DNA of 35,084 bases from Pseudomonadota bacterium (GCA_021794275.1 JAJYRD010000048.1:1-35084); one strand, 5' to 3'; shown: positions 18,223-33,060, counted from the stretch's first letter. Notes: generated by a model from the letters alone, not told the origin. Program-made: numbers and translations.

Positions 18223-18791
18223 CTGGCATCGATGAGGTGGGCGTAGGGCCGCTCGCGGGCCCGGTGGTGGCGGCAGCGGTGGTACTCGGGCCGCGCCACG
18301 GGCTCATAGGCCTCGCGGATTCGAAGCGTTTGACAGAGCGGCGCCGGGCGCACTTGGCCGAAGAGATCAAGGGGCGCGCCCAGGCGTGGGCGCTCGGGCG
18401 CGCGGAAGTGGAGGAGGTAGATCGCCTGAATGTCTTGCATGCGGCGTGGCTTGCAATGCGCCGTGCCGTGGAGAATCTTTCCTTGGCACCGGAGTTTGTG
18501 CTCGTCGATGGCGTGCACCTGCCGACCCTGCCTTGCCCGGGCCGCGCCATCGTACGCGGCGATGCGAGGGTGCCTGTCATATCGGCGGCCTCGATCGTGG
18601 CCAAGGTGGCTCGAGACGCTGAGATGTGCGAATGGGATGCTGTCTACCCTCAGTACGGGTTCGCCGGCCATAAGGGTTATGGCACAGCGCATCATATGGC
18701 GGCGCTTGCGCGGTTCGGCGCGTGCCCCTTGCATCGTAAGAGCTTTGCACCGGTACGCAACGTGAGCAGTCTGCGGGGGGCGGCGTCATGA
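18210..18791 (+). CDS. rnhB: Ribonuclease HII with a variant GRG motif
   Basis: RNase HII cuts RNA in RNA-DNA hybrids and starts removal of single ribonucleotides from DNA. The 193-residue protein has the expected acidic residues Asp8 and Glu9 ([15 protein letters not shown]), another Asp in LVDGVHLP, and [14 protein letters not shown]. The conserved Gly-Arg-Gly after DE, which reads the RNA-DNA junction, is Gly-Val-Gly here (codon GTA), an unusual change. The C-terminal [15 protein letters not shown] segment is normal. It lies between lpxB and dnaE as in E. coli and overlaps both. Confidence 0.95.
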   Translation: MRVVAGIDEVGVGPLAGPVVAAAVVLGPRHGLIGLADSKRLTERRRAHLAEEIKGRAQAWALGRAEVEEVDRLNVLHAAWLAMRRAVENLSLAPEFVLVDGVHLPTLPCPGRAIVRGDARVPVISAASIVAKVARDAEMCEWDAVYPQYGFAGHKGYGTAHHMAALARFGACPLHRKSFAPVRNVSSLRGAAS

Positions 18792-21700
18792 AAAGCTTCG
18801 TCCATTTGCGCGTCCATTCAGAGTATTCGCTCGCTGATGGTCTGCTGCGCCTGGACGAGCTTGTCTCTGCCTGCCATGAAAAGGGCATGCCGGCCGTAGC
18901 CCTCACCGATCTCACCAACCTGTTTGGCATGGTGAAGTTTTACAACAAGGCCGTCTCCGCCGGAATCAAGCCCATCATTGGCGCTGACGTGCTCATCCGC
19001 AGCGATGACCCGCAGCGGCCCTGTCGCGCCGCGCTGCTTTGCCAAAACCTGCAAGGATACCGGTCTCTGAGCCGGCTTCTCACACGCGCCTACGGCGAGG
19101 GCCAGGAGAGCGGCCGGGCCTGTATCGAGAAGGATTGGCTCGCGGGTCATGGCGACGGGCTCATCGCGCTCTCGGGAGGGCTGGATGGTGACGTGGGTCA
19201 GTTCCTTATCGGCGGCCACATGGATCGGGCGCAGGACGCGGCGCGCCGGTGGGCCGAGATATTTCCCGGGCGTTTTTATCTGGAACTACAACGCAATGGT
19301 CGCCCCTGGCAGGAGGAGTACAATGGGCGCGCGGTGGGTCTTGCGCGGCGGCTTAAGATTCCTTTAGTCGCGACCCATGACGTGCGCTTTCTCGCTGCGG
19401 AAGACTTCGAGGCTCACGAGATCCGGGTCTGCATTCATGAGGGGCGCACGCTCGCCGACCCAAGACGGCCCCGCCACTATACCGACCGCCAATATCTGAC
19501 CGATCCTAGGGAGATGGCGTCTCTGTTTGCTGACATCCCCGAGGCCATCGACAATACCCTGGAGATCGCCCGTCGATGTACGGTCTCCCTACGGTTTGGG
19601 GATTACTATCTCCCGCAGTTCCCGGTCCCCGAGGGCGCCTCGGTCGACGATGTGGTGCGCGCGGACGCGCGCGCGGGGCTTGCCCGTCGCATGGCGCGCT
19701 TTGGTCCCGAGGAGCGCGCGGCAAAGGACGGACCCTATCACGAGCGCCTGGATCATGAGCTCTCGGTCATCATCAAGATGGGTTTTTCCGGATACTTCCT
19801 GATCGTCGCGGATTTCATAGACTGGGCGCGCCGCAACGACGTGCCGGTGGGTCCGGGTCGCGGATCGGGGGCCGGTTCGCTCGTCGCCTATGCGCTTGGC
19901 ATCACCGAGCTCGATCCTATTGAGTACGACCTGCTCTTCGAGCGCTTCCTGAATCCAGAGCGCGTGTCGCTGCCGGATTTCGATGTCGACTTCTGCATGG
20001 ATGGCCGCGACCGCGTCATAGAGTACGTCACGGAGCGCTACGGTTCCGACAAGGTCTCGCAGATCATCACCTTCGGCACCATGGCGGCGAAGGCTGTCGT
20101 GCGCGACGTGGGGCGGGTCCTCGACCACCCCTACGGGTTCGTCGACAAGCTTGCGAAACTGATCCCGCACGATCTCGGCATCACGCTCGACGAGGCGATC
20201 GCCCAGGAGGCGGCCCTGAAGGAGCGCTATGAGCAAGAGGAGGATGTGCGCGCCCTGCTCGACGCTGCGCGCAAGCTCGAGGGCCTGGCCCGCAATGCCG
20301 GCAAACACGCCGGCGGCGTGGTGATCGCGCCGAGCGCCTTGACGGACTTCATGCCGCTTTATTGTGAAGCCGGGAGCGGGCAGTTTGTGACCCAGCTCGA
20401 CAAGGATGACGTGGAGGCGCTGGGGCTCGTCAAGTTCGATTTCCTGGGTCTGCGGACGCTCACGATCATCGCCAAGGCAGTGACCATGATCGATCGCCGC
20501 CGAGCGAAGGAGGGGCACGCGCCCTTGTCGGTCGGCGACCTCGCCATAGATGACGCGGACGCCTTCGACCTTCTGAAGCAATGCCGTACCACGGCGCTCT
20601 TCCAGCTCGAATCGCGCGGCATGAAGGATCTCATCCAGCGGCTGCAGCCGGACCGTTTCGAGGACATCGTGGCCTTGGTTGCGCTGTTTAGGCCAGGCCC
20701 CCTGCAATCGGGTATGGTCGACGATTTCATCAATCGCAAGCATGGGCGCGCGCGCATCGAGTATCCGCACGAGGCCTTGGCGCCGATCCTGAAGCCTACC
20801 TATGGCGTCATCCTCTATCAGGAGCAGGTGATGCAGATCGCGCAGGTGCTGGCCGGCTACAGCCTCGGCAAGGCCGATCTGTTGCGACGCGCCATGGGCA
20901 AGAAGAAGCCCGAGGAGATGGCCAAGCAGCGCGAAGGCTTTGTCGAAGGGGCGCGCGAACGCGGCTGCGACCCCAGGCTTGCCACCGCGATCTTCAATTT
21001 GATCGAGAAATTCGCGGGCTACGGGTTCAACCGTTCGCACTCCGCGGCCTACGCCCTCTTGTCCTATCAGACCGCCTGGCTGAAGGCCCATCACCCAGCC
21101 GAGTTCATGGCCGGCGTGCTGTCGGCGGATATGGACAAGACTGACAAGGTGGTGACAATGATCGCCGAATGCCGCGAGATGGGCATCACGGTGTCGCCGC
21201 CCGATATTAACCGTTGTGATTACGAGTTTGCGCCCGTCGATGATCACACCATCCTGTATGGCCTAGGCGCGATCAAAGGACTTGGTGAAGGCGCCGTCGA
21301 TGCGGTTTTGAAGGCCCGGGGCTCAACTCCGTTTGCGGACCTTTTTGATCTCTGCCGAAGGGTGGAGGACAAGAGGGTGAACCGCCGCGCCTATGAGTGC
21401 CTGATCGCAGCCGGGGCCTGCGATGCCTTGGGACCGCATAGGGCGGCTATGATGGCGTCCTTGGACACGGCCTTGGCTGCCGCCGTCCAGCGCGGGCGTG
21501 ATGCGGCGGTGGGGCAGGATGACCTCTTCGGCGACGCGATCGCCTTCAAGCCGGAATTCGCGGCGGTCGAACCCTGGCCCATGGAGAGGCGGCTCGAGGC
21601 CGAAAAGGACACCCTCGGGCTCTACCTGACAGGGCATCCCATCGATCGCTACGCCGCAGAGCTAAAGCGGATCACGAAGACCACGATATCCGATCTGAAG

Positions 21701-22228
21701 CCTACGGAAAACGCCTCGATTATGGTCGGGGGCCTGGTCGTGGCGTTGCGCGTCATTAACACGCGGCGTGGCGATCGCATGGCCTTCGTGACCCTGGACG
21801 ACCGCACCGGGCGTATCGACCTCGCCATGTTCGGGGAGCTCTACCAGCGTTATCGCGAGCGTGTCGTAAAGGACGCGCTCGTCATCGTCAAGGGTGGCGT
21901 GAGTACAGACGAATACTCGGGCGGCTTCAAAATGACGGCCGAGGCCATCTATAATATCGACGAGGCGCGAGCGGCCTTCGCCACCCGGCTCGTGATGGAT
22001 ATAGAGTCCGGCCGTTGCGACGAGCGTTTCGTAGACGGGCTGCGCGAGATCCTGGGTCCGGTGCGAGATGGCAAGTGCCCCATTATCCTGCGTTACCACC
22101 GCCCTGAAGTCGTGGCGGATCTGGTATTCGGTGATGACTGGCGTGTCACGCCCAATGAGGCCGTGATGCGACAATTGGACGCGCTCGCGCCGAACGGCCA
22201 TGCGCACTTGATCTACCAGGATGGATAG
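18788..22228 (+). CDS. dnaE: DNA polymerase III subunit alpha
   Basis: This is the replicative DNA polymerase catalytic subunit, 1146 residues (E. coli 1160). Domains in order: PHP domain from the start ([20 protein letters not shown]), the palm with the catalytic acidic motif [18 protein letters not shown] (Asp397-Asp401), [20 protein letters not shown] before it, fingers with [18 protein letters not shown] and [21 protein letters not shown], helix-hairpin-helix, and an OB fold ([20 protein letters not shown]) near the C-terminus. The start overlaps rnhB by ATGA. accA follows after 3 bases, the same order as E. coli. Confidence 0.98.
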   Translation: MKSFVHLRVHSEYSLADGLLRLDELVSACHEKGMPAVALTDLTNLFGMVKFYNKAVSAGIKPIIGADVLIRSDDPQRPCRAALLCQNLQGYRSLSRLLTRAYGEGQESGRACIEKDWLAGHGDGLIALSGGLDGDVGQFLIGGHMDRAQDAARRWAEIFPGRFYLELQRNGRPWQEEYNGRAVGLARRLKIPLVATHDVRFLAAEDFEAHEIRVCIHEGRTLADPRRPRHYTDRQYLTDPREMASLFADIPEAIDNTLEIARRCTVSLRFGDYYLPQFPVPEGASVDDVVRADARAGLARRMARFGPEERAAKDGPYHERLDHELSVIIKMGFSGYFLIVADFIDWARRNDVPVGPGRGSGAGSLVAYALGITELDPIEYDLLFERFLNPERVSLPDFDVDFCMDGRDRVIEYVTERYGSDKVSQIITFGTMAAKAVVRDVGRVLDHPYGFVDKLAKLIPHDLGITLDEAIAQEAALKERYEQEEDVRALLDAARKLEGLARNAGKHAGGVVIAPSALTDFMPLYCEAGSGQFVTQLDKDDVEALGLVKFDFLGLRTLTIIAKAVTMIDRRRAKEGHAPLSVGDLAIDDADAFDLLKQCRTTALFQLESRGMKDLIQRLQPDRFEDIVALVALFRPGPLQSGMVDDFINRKHGRARIEYPHEALAPILKPTYGVILYQEQVMQIAQVLAGYSLGKADLLRRAMGKKKPEEMAKQREGFVEGARERGCDPRLATAIFNLIEKFAGYGFNRSHSAAYALLSYQTAWLKAHHPAEFMAGVLSADMDKTDKVVTMIAECREMGITVSPPDINRCDYEFAPVDDHTILYGLGAIKGLGEGAVDAVLKARGSTPFADLFDLCRRVEDKRVNRRAYECLIAAGACDALGPHRAAMMASLDTALAAAVQRGRDAAVGQDDLFGDAIAFKPEFAAVEPWPMERRLEAEKDTLGLYLTGHPIDRYAAELKRITKTTISDLKPTENASIMVGGLVVALRVINTRRGDRMAFVTLDDRTGRIDLAMFGELYQRYRERVVKDALVIVKGGVSTDEYSGGFKMTAEAIYNIDEARAAFATRLVMDIESGRCDERFVDGLREILGPVRDGKCPIILRYHRPEVVADLVFGDDWRVTPNEAVMRQLDALAPNGHAHLIYQDG

Positions 22229-22231
22229 GGC

Positions 22232-23191
22232 ATGAATCAGAACTACCTCGATTTCGAACAATCGATCGCTGATCTCGAGGCCAAGATCGACGCCCTGCGA
22301 TTTCTGGACTCGAGCTCCGGCGTCAATATCAACGAGGAGATTGCGCGACTGCGGGCAAAAAGCCACAGGCTCACGCAGTCGATCTTTGCGTCGCTCACAG
22401 CCTGGCAGGTCTCGCAACTGGCGCGCCATCCCCAGCGGCCCTACACCCTGGATTACGTAGGGCGCATCTTTCAGGACTTCGAGGAATTGCACGGCGACAG
22501 GCTTTATTCGGACGACCCGGCGATCGTCACGGGCGTCGCGCGATTAGACGGCGCGCCCGTCGCGGTTATAGGTCACCAGAAGGGGCGCGACACCCGCGAG
22601 AAGGTGCGGCGCAACTTCGGGATGCCAAGGCCTGAGGGCTACCGCAAGGCATTAAGGATCATGCGCCTTGCGGAGCGGTTTCGCATGCCGCTCATCACCT
22701 TGATCGACACCATGGGAGCGTATCCCGGGGTCGGGGCCGAGGAGCGTGGTCAGAGCGAGGCGATTGCCCGCAACCTGTTCGTGATGGCCGCCCTGAAGGC
22801 GCCTATCGTGAGCGCCGTGATCGGCGAAGGAGGATCGGGAGGGGCTTTGGCGATCGGTGTATGCGATCGCATGCTCATGCTTCAGTACGCGACCTACTCG
22901 GTCATAAGCCCCGAGGGCTGCGCCTCGATCCTCTGGAAGAGCGCCGATAAGGCTGCGCTCGCGGCAGAAGCCCTTGGGATAACCGCCGAGAGCCTGAAGC
23001 GTCTGGGGCTCATAGACGAAGTCGTGGCCGAGCCGCTAGGCGGCGCACATCGGGACTACGATGCGGCAGCTGCCGCGCTCAAGGCCGCCCTCACGCAGGC
23101 CACCCGCGATCTTGCGGCGCTACCGATGAACGATCTCCTTACGCGTCGACATCTCAGGTTGCGCCAGTACGGACAGTTTGAAGAGCGCTAA
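22232..23191 (+). CDS. accA: Acetyl-CoA carboxylase carboxyltransferase subunit alpha
   Basis: AccA with AccD transfers carboxyl from biotin to acetyl-CoA to give malonyl-CoA, the first step of fatty acid synthesis. The 319-residue protein matches E. coli exactly in length. Signatures: [41 protein letters not shown], the crotonase-fold oxyanion segment [20 protein letters not shown], and [16 protein letters not shown]. The partner accD is not in the window. Its end overlaps the tilS start by 14 bases. Confidence 0.98.
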   Translation: MNQNYLDFEQSIADLEAKIDALRFLDSSSGVNINEEIARLRAKSHRLTQSIFASLTAWQVSQLARHPQRPYTLDYVGRIFQDFEELHGDRLYSDDPAIVTGVARLDGAPVAVIGHQKGRDTREKVRRNFGMPRPEGYRKALRIMRLAERFRMPLITLIDTMGAYPGVGAEERGQSEAIARNLFVMAALKAPIVSAVIGEGGSGGALAIGVCDRMLMLQYATYSVISPEGCASILWKSADKAALAAEALGITAESLKRLGLIDEVVAEPLGGAHRDYDAAAAALKAALTQATRDLAALPMNDLLTRRHLRLRQYGQFEER

Positions 23192-24509
23192 TTTTTCTTC
23201 GGAGTGGTTGGCACAGGCCCTCGAAGGGCTGGGCGTCTCGGTGTCGAACAGTCTTTTGGTGGCGTTCAGCGGCGGCCGGGACTCGACCGCGCTCCTGCAC
23301 GCCGCAAGCCGTCTCGGCTGGCCGCGGCTTAGGGCGGTACATGTCAACCATGGCCTGCAGGCAAGCGCCGACGCCTGGGCCGCGCAGGCCCTGGCGACCG
23401 CACGCGCCCTGGGAGTGCCCTGCGAGGTGGTCCGGGTGAATGTGGGCCGCGGGGGGCGCGCAGGACCCGAGGCCAATGCGCGTGACGCCCGCTACCTTGC
23501 GTTCGCGTCGCATATGCGCGCAGGGGAGGTGCTGTTGACCGCCCATCACGCCGACGATCAGGCTGAGACCGTGCTTTTCAGGCTTCTGCGGGGGGCGGGC
23601 GTTGCCGGTCTCGGGGGTATGGCGGGGATACGGCCATTCGGCCCGGGCAGGCTCGCGCGCCCCCTCTTGACCTTGCCCGGGGCTCTGCTTGCGGCCTACG
23701 TCGCGGGGCGCCAAGTGCCTTACATCCATGACCCCAGCAATGACGACGAACACTACACGCGCAACTACATCCGTCATCGCCTGCTCCCTGTCATCAGCGC
23801 GCGTTGGCCCAAGGGGATGGAGGCCATCAATCGCGCCGCCCGCCACGCCCGCGTCACGCGCGATCTGCTCGCAGCTTATGTGGCGCGGGACGTGGAGGCG
23901 TGCACGGCGGTCGACGGCGCACTCATCGTGCCGGCGTTCCTGGGGCTTAGTCCTGAGACGCGCGCGGAGGTCCTGCGGGTGTGGCTTGCGAGGCGGGGCG
24001 GACCCCCGCTAAGCGAGGCCAAGTGCGCGGAAATACTGGGGGCGTTGGCCATGGTTCCCCGGAGTCGGGGACAAGTGTTACGCTTGGCCCGAGCCGGGGT
24101 GCTGCGCCGTTACCGGGAGCGCATGGTTTTTTGCAAGGATGAGGATGACGGGGAGGCCCCTGCGTTGCAGTGCGTATGGGCGCCGCCCTTTGTGGACTTG
24201 GCCTTGGGGAACGGCCGAAGCCTTTCCGCCGTTCCGGTGCTCGGAGGGGGGGCGGCCGCGGCGCGGATCGGCGGCCGGCCGTTGGTCGTAGCAAGCCGCG
24301 TGCCGGGCCAGCGGGTCCTGGTCCCGGGCCGTGGCCATAGGGCCTTGAAGAAGCTTCTGCAGGAGCTTGGTATCGCGCCCTGGGATAGATCGCGCGCCGT
24401 CTTGATATTCGTAGATGATGCGTTGATCGCGGTGGCCGATCATTGGGTGTGCAAGGATTTCAGGGCGGGGCCGTATGAAGCGGGTCTCGCCTTTCATGTG
24501 GCGCCGTGA
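23178..24509 (+). CDS. tilS: tRNA(Ile)-lysidine synthase
   Basis: TilS attaches lysine to C34 of the minor isoleucine tRNA (CAU anticodon), changing it from Met to Ile; it is essential. The 443-residue protein has the ATP pyrophosphatase P-loop SGGRDS at 31-36, the next conserved block [16 protein letters not shown], and [21 protein letters not shown] with the catalytic acidic residues. The C-terminal tRNA-binding region follows but is less conserved. The start TTG 23178 lies within accA and has only a weak ribosome site; a GTG at about residue 22 is possible but would cut close to the P-loop. The neighbour accA-tilS is also seen in E. coli relatives. Confidence 0.94.
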   Translation: MKSANFSSEWLAQALEGLGVSVSNSLLVAFSGGRDSTALLHAASRLGWPRLRAVHVNHGLQASADAWAAQALATARALGVPCEVVRVNVGRGGRAGPEANARDARYLAFASHMRAGEVLLTAHHADDQAETVLFRLLRGAGVAGLGGMAGIRPFGPGRLARPLLTLPGALLAAYVAGRQVPYIHDPSNDDEHYTRNYIRHRLLPVISARWPKGMEAINRAARHARVTRDLLAAYVARDVEACTAVDGALIVPAFLGLSPETRAEVLRVWLARRGGPPLSEAKCAEILGALAMVPRSRGQVLRLARAGVLRRYRERMVFCKDEDDGEAPALQCVWAPPFVDLALGNGRSLSAVPVLGGGAAAARIGGRPLVVASRVPGQRVLVPGRGHRALKKLLQELGIAPWDRSRAVLIFVDDALIAVADHWVCKDFRAGPYEAGLAFHVAP

Positions 24510-24535
24510 GCGGCCGATCGAGGAGGTTTTGCAAA

Positions 24536-28442
<3,907 letters not shown>

Positions 28443-28449
28443 TGGAGCC

Positions 28450-28785
28450 ATGAAGAAATGGATAGGCCCGTTTGTACTGGCGCTCTTTGTACTGACCCAG
28501 TATGCCTTGTGGTTCGGGCAGGGTGGGGTGCTTGAGCTCATACACCGTGAGCGGCATATTCACGCGCTCGCGCGCACGAACGCCGCGCTTTTGAAGACGG
28601 ACGAGCAGCTGGCCGCCGAGGTCAAGGGGCTGCGTGATGGGCGCTCCGCCATCGAGGCGCAGGCGCGGTCGGGTCTCGGCATGGTAAAGAAGGGCGAGAC
28701 CTTCTACGAAATCGTGCCCGGCGCACCGCCCGCCACGCGCACCGCGCGCGTGTTCCGGGATCAGCAGCTCGCCGCGAGGGGATAA
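28450..28785 (+). CDS. ftsB: Cell division protein FtsB
   Basis: FtsB is a bitopic inner-membrane protein that joins FtsL and FtsQ and signals to the septal peptidoglycan synthase. The 111-residue protein has the family layout: a short cytoplasmic start (MKKW), one membrane span at about 5-22 (IGPFVLALFVLTQYALWFG, with the usual GxGG just after), a periplasmic coiled coil at about 32-65, and a conserved tail with ARSGLGMVKKGETFYEIV. Position directly after eno is as in E. coli. The ispD that normally follows is absent; instead the tail overlaps ygfZ on the other strand by 25 bases. Confidence 0.94.
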   Translation: MKKWIGPFVLALFVLTQYALWFGQGGVLELIHRERHIHALARTNAALLKTDEQLAAEVKGLRDGRSAIEAQARSGLGMVKKGETFYEIVPGAPPATRTARVFRDQQLAARG

Positions 28786-29789
28786 GGCAGGTCGCGAAAG
28801 TGAAGCGGTGTGTCTTGCCAGAGGACGGTGCCCGCGTCGTGGCTGCTGATCTGGATGACGGCCAGGAGGTCGATATCGCCTTCGGGACCGACCTGGGCAT
28901 CGACCACGGTGCCGGCTGGCTGTCCCGGCAGGTTAGGGGCCGCGAGTACAGCCCCGGGCGGGGGGAGTGGCGTGCCGGCCGGCAGCGATGCGAGATACAT
29001 GCGTTGTTTCAGGCGCCCGAGATAATGGGTGCGCGCCACGATCTCCTGTCCGGGATAACAGCCTTTACGGAAATGGATCCCCTCCAAGAGGTCGAGGTTG
29101 GCCATCTGTGGCACGAAGGCCTCGCTGGTCTCGGCCCCTATGGTCGGGAGCCCCGCCTGGATATCGAGCCAAGCCCACGCCCGGGCGCCCACGCGCGCCG
29201 CTTTGGGCATCCGTTCGGCTAGCCCCCGTATCACCGTTTCGGGCCCCATGAGCAGATAGCGGGGCGTGCGCCCCGAGATCGCCATGACGGTGACGTCATT
29301 CTTCGTAGCCGCGGCCGGTAGCGCCGGCGCGGGGAGATCCGCTGCACCGAGACACTCCGCCGCGGCCGGCCCTGAAAGACCCAGGATCGCCCATTCGGGG
29401 ACGGAAGCCAGCTGCACCTTGGCGCGCAGCACATACATGGCGAGGCGCTTCTGGACGGATGCCTGGATGGTCTTTGGGAGCATGAAGTAGTAGTCGTCGC
29501 CCCGGCGCGCCACGCGCAAGAGCGCGATCATGCGGCCCTGGGCCGTGCAATAGGCGTCCAATTGACTGCCCGCGCCCAGGCCCTTGATGTCATTGCTCAA
29601 TTGACCGTGCAGGAAGGTGGCGGCATCGGGTCCCGAGGCGCGGATGAGGCCCATATGGGTGAGCGCGCTCCACACCGTGTCAGAAGCGGCGGCGCGTGCC
29701 TCGGCCTGACGGTCACCGTAATCTGCAATCAGCTCACCTTCGGCGTGTCCGCCCGCTTCGATCAATTCGGCCTTCCATTCCCTCAGCAT
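28761..29789 (-). CDS. ygfZ: Folate-binding YgfZ-family protein (iron-sulfur cluster maintenance)
   Basis: YgfZ is a tetrahydrofolate-binding relative of the glycine cleavage T protein needed for repair or maintenance of certain Fe-S enzymes. The 342-residue protein contains the family signature KGCYPGQEIVARTHYLGRLK, with its key Cys, and the N-terminal folate-fold region GPDAATFLHGQLSNDIKGL. The start at 29789 (MLREWKAELIEAGG) is chosen because AGGGGGCGAG precedes it; an in-frame ATG at 29828 adds 13 residues that run over the sdh promoter. It is divergent from sdhC, apt for Fe-S proteins such as SdhB, and convergent with ftsB. Confidence 0.92.
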   Translation of the reverse strand: MLREWKAELIEAGGHAEGELIADYGDRQAEARAAASDTVWSALTHMGLIRASGPDAATFLHGQLSNDIKGLGAGSQLDAYCTAQGRMIALLRVARRGDDYYFMLPKTIQASVQKRLAMYVLRAKVQLASVPEWAILGLSGPAAAECLGAADLPAPALPAAATKNDVTVMAISGRTPRYLLMGPETVIRGLAERMPKAARVGARAWAWLDIQAGLPTIGAETSEAFVPQMANLDLLEGIHFRKGCYPGQEIVARTHYLGRLKQRMYLASLPAGTPLPPPGAVLAAPNLPGQPAGTVVDAQVGPEGDIDLLAVIQISSHDAGTVLWQDTPLHFRDLPYPLAASC

Positions 29790-29806
29790 GACTCGCCCCC
29801 TATAAT
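29778..29806 (+). promoter_or_regulatory. Promoter for the sdh operon
   Basis: A perfect TATAAT is at 29801-29806 with a weak -35 TTCCCT at 29778-29783 (17-base spacer). Transcription would start near 29813, about 60 bases before the sdhC TTG. The element lies just upstream of the ygfZ start codon on the opposite strand. Confidence 0.6.
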
Positions 29807-29832
29807 GTGCGACATGGGTATGCCGCACCGCG

Positions 29833-29838
29833 ATGATA
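29833..29838 (-). promoter_or_regulatory. Extended -10 promoter for ygfZ
   Basis: On the minus strand TTTGCTATCAT carries a TGn extended -10 with TATCAT (five of six). Transcription would start near 29826, about 37 bases before the ygfZ ATG. No good -35 is seen, as is usual for extended -10 promoters. It points towards the sdh promoter, so the two would interfere. Confidence 0.4.
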
Positions 29839-29871
29839 GCAAAAACCGTTGCCGGGACTAGGGGAGGGCGA

Positions 29872-30246
29872 TTGAGCGCGACGCGCCCACGCGATCTCGG
29901 GCTCCTGACCCTGCGGCTGCCAGTCGGGGCCTATGCTTCCATTCTGCATCGCCTCACAGGCATGCTTTTGGTTGGGGTCGTGGGACTTGCGCTCGTTTTG
30001 TTGCGCGCTTCCTTGCGGGGGCCGGCCGCCTTCCATGCCGTGGCGGAGCGGCTAGGCGGCCCGTGGGGGCATGCCCTTGGGCCCTTGGCGTTGTGGATTG
30101 CGGCCTACCACCTCTACGGCGGCGTCCGTCATCTGCTGTTGGATGCCGGGTGGGGCTTCGGGCGGGATCGGGAGCGCGCGAGCGCGGTCGCGGTCCTTAC
30201 CCTGGCCGCTGTGACGGCCCTTGGGGCGGCGCTCGCGTGGCCCTGA
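29872..30246 (+). CDS. sdhC: Succinate dehydrogenase cytochrome b556 subunit
   Basis: SdhC anchors the dehydrogenase in the inner membrane and helps bind haem b and ubiquinone. From TTG 29872 it has 124 residues and three predicted spans. The family motif RPRDLGLLTLRLP then ASILHRLTG includes Ser23 and Arg27, equivalent to the quinone-site residues of E. coli, and YHLYGGVRHLLLDAG has the haem-side His80/His87. TTG is preferred over ATG 29833 because GGGGAGG stands 5 bases before it, and the shorter protein starts like other SdhC. sdhD overlaps its end by 10 bases. Confidence 0.92.
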   Translation: MSATRPRDLGLLTLRLPVGAYASILHRLTGMLLVGVVGLALVLLRASLRGPAAFHAVAERLGGPWGHALGPLALWIAAYHLYGGVRHLLLDAGWGFGRDRERASAVAVLTLAAVTALGAALAWP

Positions 30247-30587
30247 GCGATCGCCATCTCGGCAGCCGCCGCGCCGGCGCCGGTGGATTCCTGCTGGTGC
30301 GGGCAAGCGCCTTGGCGATCGCAGCCGGCGCGGCTGCCCTCGTGATCCTGATTGCGGACCTCCCGCATTGGCGGTTCGGGCCGTGGGCGGCGCTTTTTCA
30401 TGGTCTTGCTGTGCGCATCGGTTTTGCCGTGTGGCTCGTAGCGGTGGCCGTGCATGCCTATCTTGGTTTTGATTCGATCCTGAAGGACTACGTCCATCAC
30501 GCAGCTTTGCGCTTCGCCTGCCTCATGGCGAGTGCGGGCGTGCTGCTGGCTCTGGTGGTCTATGGGGTCGCGGCGGTATGGGCATGA
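30237..30587 (+). CDS. sdhD: Succinate dehydrogenase hydrophobic membrane anchor subunit
   Basis: SdhD is the second membrane anchor of complex II. From GTG 30237 it is 116 residues with three predicted membrane spans. The haem b ligand is His73 in [17 protein letters not shown], and Asp84-Tyr85 match the quinone-contacting pair of E. coli. A much longer upstream opening in this frame is rejected because it reads through sdhC in a different frame and resembles nothing. The end overlaps sdhA. Confidence 0.9.
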   Translation: MALSDRHLGSRRAGAGGFLLVRASALAIAAGAAALVILIADLPHWRFGPWAALFHGLAVRIGFAVWLVAVAVHAYLGFDSILKDYVHHAALRFACLMASAGVLLALVVYGVAAVWA

Positions 30588-32350
30588 GCACGAGGCTGCC
30601 GCGTCGCCAGTTCGACTGCTTGGTTCTGGGCGCGGGGGGCGCGGGCCTGCGCGCCGCCTTGCAGCTCGCCGACGGGGACGCTCATGTGGCGGTCGTATCC
30701 AAGGTCTTCCCTACGCGCTCGCACACGGTTGCCGCCCAAGGGGGCGTGAACGCAGCGCTTGGTAATGTCCTGCCCGATTCCTGGCATTGGCATATGTACG
30801 ACACCGTGAAGGGCGGTGATTACCTCGGCGATCAGGACGCGATCGAGTATCTGTGCCGGGCGGCAAGCAGGCTCGTAATCGAGCTCGAACACTATGGAGT
30901 GCCGTTCTCGCGGATCGACGACGGGCGTATCTATCAACGTAAATTCGGCGGCCAGAGCCAGAATTTCGGGGGCGAGCAGGCGGCGCGCACGTGCGCGGCG
31001 GCCGACCGGACGGGGCATGCCATCCTGCATGCGCTCTATCAGCAAAACATCCGCGCCAAGACCCATTTTTTCGATGAGTTTTTTGCCATCGATCTTTTGC
31101 GCGACGCCTCGGGACACACCCTGGGCGCCGTGGTCCTTGAGATCGAGACCGGCGAACTGCTTGTTATTGAGAGCAAGACAACTCTGATCGCGACCGGTGG
31201 CGCGGGCCGCATGTACCGCACCAGCACCAACGCGCTCATTAATACCGGCGACGGTCTTGGTATCGCGCTGCGCGCCGGCATCCCCTTGCAGGACATGGAA
31301 TTCATCCAGTTCCATCCAACCGGGCTCGCCGGCCTCGGGGTCTTGATCACGGAGGGCGCGCGCGGTGAGGGTGGCTATCTCGTGAACGGCCGTGGCGAGC
31401 GTTTCATGGAGCGCTACGCGCCCCACGCCCTGGATCTTGCAAGCCGCGACGTGGTGAGCCGCGCGATCCACATGGAGGTGGCGGAGGGGCGCGGATGCGG
31501 CCCGCGTGGCGATTACGTCGAACTGAAGCTCGATCACCTGGGTGACGAGGTCATTCGCAAGCGCCTGCCGGGGATACGCGACACGGTCCTGCGTTTCGCT
31601 CATATCGACCCGGCGCGCACGCCGATCCCCGTGTACCCGACCGCGCACTACATCATGGGCGGCATCCCCACGAACCGCTTCGGGCAGGTGGTGGTCCCCG
31701 AGCGCCACGGCCCCGAGGAACCGCAATCCGGACTCTACGCCGTGGGCGAGTGCGCCTGTGTCTCGGTCCATGGCGCCAATCGTCTGGGTGGCAACTCCCT
31801 GCTCGACATCATCGTGTTCGGCCGCGCCGCCGGCAACCACATCCTTGCCGCTCTGAAGGAGCAGCGCTATCACAGGCCCTTGCCCGGCGAGGCGGTGGAG
31901 CGGGCCGTGGAGCGCGTGCGGCGTTGGGAGCGTCCTGGTGAGGAGTCGGTCGAGGCGTTGGGCGCGGAGTTGCGGCTCGTCATGGAGCGCTACTGCGGGG
32001 TGTTCCGCACGCAGGAGGTGCTGGACGAGGGGGTGCGACGTGTACGCGATATCCGCGAACGGCTCGGCCGCGCGGGGCTGCGGGATCAGAGCCGCGTGTT
32101 CAATACCGCGCGCATCGAGGCCTTGGAGCTCGAGAATCTGGCCGAGGTGGCGCTTGCCACCGTGGTCTCAGCCGCCGCGCGGTGCGAGAGCCGGGGCGCG
32201 CACTCGCGGGTCGATTACCCCGAGCGCGACGACCGCCACTGGCTCAAGCACACTCTCTATCTGCGCGATGGCGAGACCATCGACTACAAGCCTGTGCGCG
32301 TGAAGCCCCTGACCGTGGATTCCTTCCCGCCCGTACCCCGGACTTATTAG
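30578..32350 (+). CDS. sdhA: Succinate dehydrogenase flavoprotein subunit
   Basis: SdhA oxidises succinate to fumarate with covalently bound FAD. The 590-residue protein shows the dinucleotide site [14 protein letters not shown], the FAD-attachment region [16 protein letters not shown] with the flavinylated His49, [35 protein letters not shown] and [11 protein letters not shown]. The C-terminal domain ends with [11 protein letters not shown] 30578 or ATG 30584 may be the start; the second forms an ATGA overlap with sdhD and changes nothing else. It is coupled to sdhD and followed by sdhB after 8 bases. Confidence 0.98.
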   Translation: MGMSTRLPRRQFDCLVLGAGGAGLRAALQLADGDAHVAVVSKVFPTRSHTVAAQGGVNAALGNVLPDSWHWHMYDTVKGGDYLGDQDAIEYLCRAASRLVIELEHYGVPFSRIDDGRIYQRKFGGQSQNFGGEQAARTCAAADRTGHAILHALYQQNIRAKTHFFDEFFAIDLLRDASGHTLGAVVLEIETGELLVIESKTTLIATGGAGRMYRTSTNALINTGDGLGIALRAGIPLQDMEFIQFHPTGLAGLGVLITEGARGEGGYLVNGRGERFMERYAPHALDLASRDVVSRAIHMEVAEGRGCGPRGDYVELKLDHLGDEVIRKRLPGIRDTVLRFAHIDPARTPIPVYPTAHYIMGGIPTNRFGQVVVPERHGPEEPQSGLYAVGECACVSVHGANRLGGNSLLDIIVFGRAAGNHILAALKEQRYHRPLPGEAVERAVERVRRWERPGEESVEALGAELRLVMERYCGVFRTQEVLDEGVRRVRDIRERLGRAGLRDQSRVFNTARIEALELENLAEVALATVVSAAARCESRGAHSRVDYPERDDRHWLKHTLYLRDGETIDYKPVRVKPLTVDSFPPVPRTY

Positions 32351-32358
32351 GAGTCGCC

Positions 32359-33060
32359 ATGCGTTTTCGTATCTATCGCTATCGGCCGGAGGAGGGTACG
32401 GGGCCCGTGCTCCAGGATTATGTCCTGGAGCCGCGGGCCTTGGAGGGGGCGGTGATGCTGCTCGATGCCCTGATGCTCCTGAAGGCGCAGGATGAGACCT
32501 TGAGTTTCCGGCGCTCCTGTCGCGAGGGCGTGTGTGGGTCGGATGCCATGAACATCAACGGGCGCAACGGGCTCGCCTGTATCACGCCCCTCAAGGATCT
32601 CCGCGAGCCCATTACGCTCAGGCCGTTGCCGGGGATGCCCGTGATCCGCGATCTGGTTGTGGATCTGTCGGGGTTCTATCGTCAGTATCGGGCGGTGCGT
32701 CCGTGGCTCATAGACGAGGGGCCGGAGCCCGAGATCGAACGGCGCCAGACGCCCGCGGAGCGTGATCGCCTGGACGGCCTCTACGAGTGCATCCTCTGCG
32801 CCTGCTGTACGACGAGTTGCCCGTCGTTCTGGTGGAATCCGGACCGCTTCCTGGGGCCGGCGGCCTTGCTGCAGGCCTATCGCTTCGTGACCGACAGCCG
32901 CGATCAGGCCCTCGGCGAACGCCTCGACGATCTCGAGGACCCGTACCGCCTGTATCGCTGCCATACGATCATGAACTGCACTGACGTCTGCCCCAAGGGG
33001 CTCGATCCGGCCCGTGCCATAGGCGGCATCAAGGCCTTGCTCGCCAAGCGCAGGCTATGA
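32359..33060 (+). CDS. sdhB: Succinate dehydrogenase iron-sulfur subunit
   Basis: SdhB passes electrons from FAD to quinone through three clusters. The 233-residue protein has the [2Fe-2S] motif SCREGVCGSDAMN with Cys54, Cys59, Asp62 and Cys74 (GLAC); Asp as third ligand is the same as in E. coli. The [4Fe-4S] and [3Fe-4S] ligands lie in CILCACCTTSCPSFWW and CHTIMNCTDVCPKGLDPA. TTAGGAG stands 5 bases before ATG 32359, which fixes the start. Its stop overlaps sdhE (ATGA). Confidence 0.98.
   Translation: MRFRIYRYRPEEGTGPVLQDYVLEPRALEGAVMLLDALMLLKAQDETLSFRRSCREGVCGSDAMNINGRNGLACITPLKDLREPITLRPLPGMPVIRDLVVDLSGFYRQYRAVRPWLIDEGPEPEIERRQTPAERDRLDGLYECILCACCTTSCPSFWWNPDRFLGPAALLQAYRFVTDSRDQALGERLDDLEDPYRLYRCHTIMNCTDVCPKGLDPARAIGGIKALLAKRRL

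Noticed and set aside
19589..21247. Long minus-strand open frame of 552 codons
   Set aside because: It is antisense to the palm and fingers of dnaE and shows no protein-family features.
30560..31873. Minus-strand open frame of 437 codons
   Set aside because: It is antisense to sdhA, with no start context or recognisable motif.
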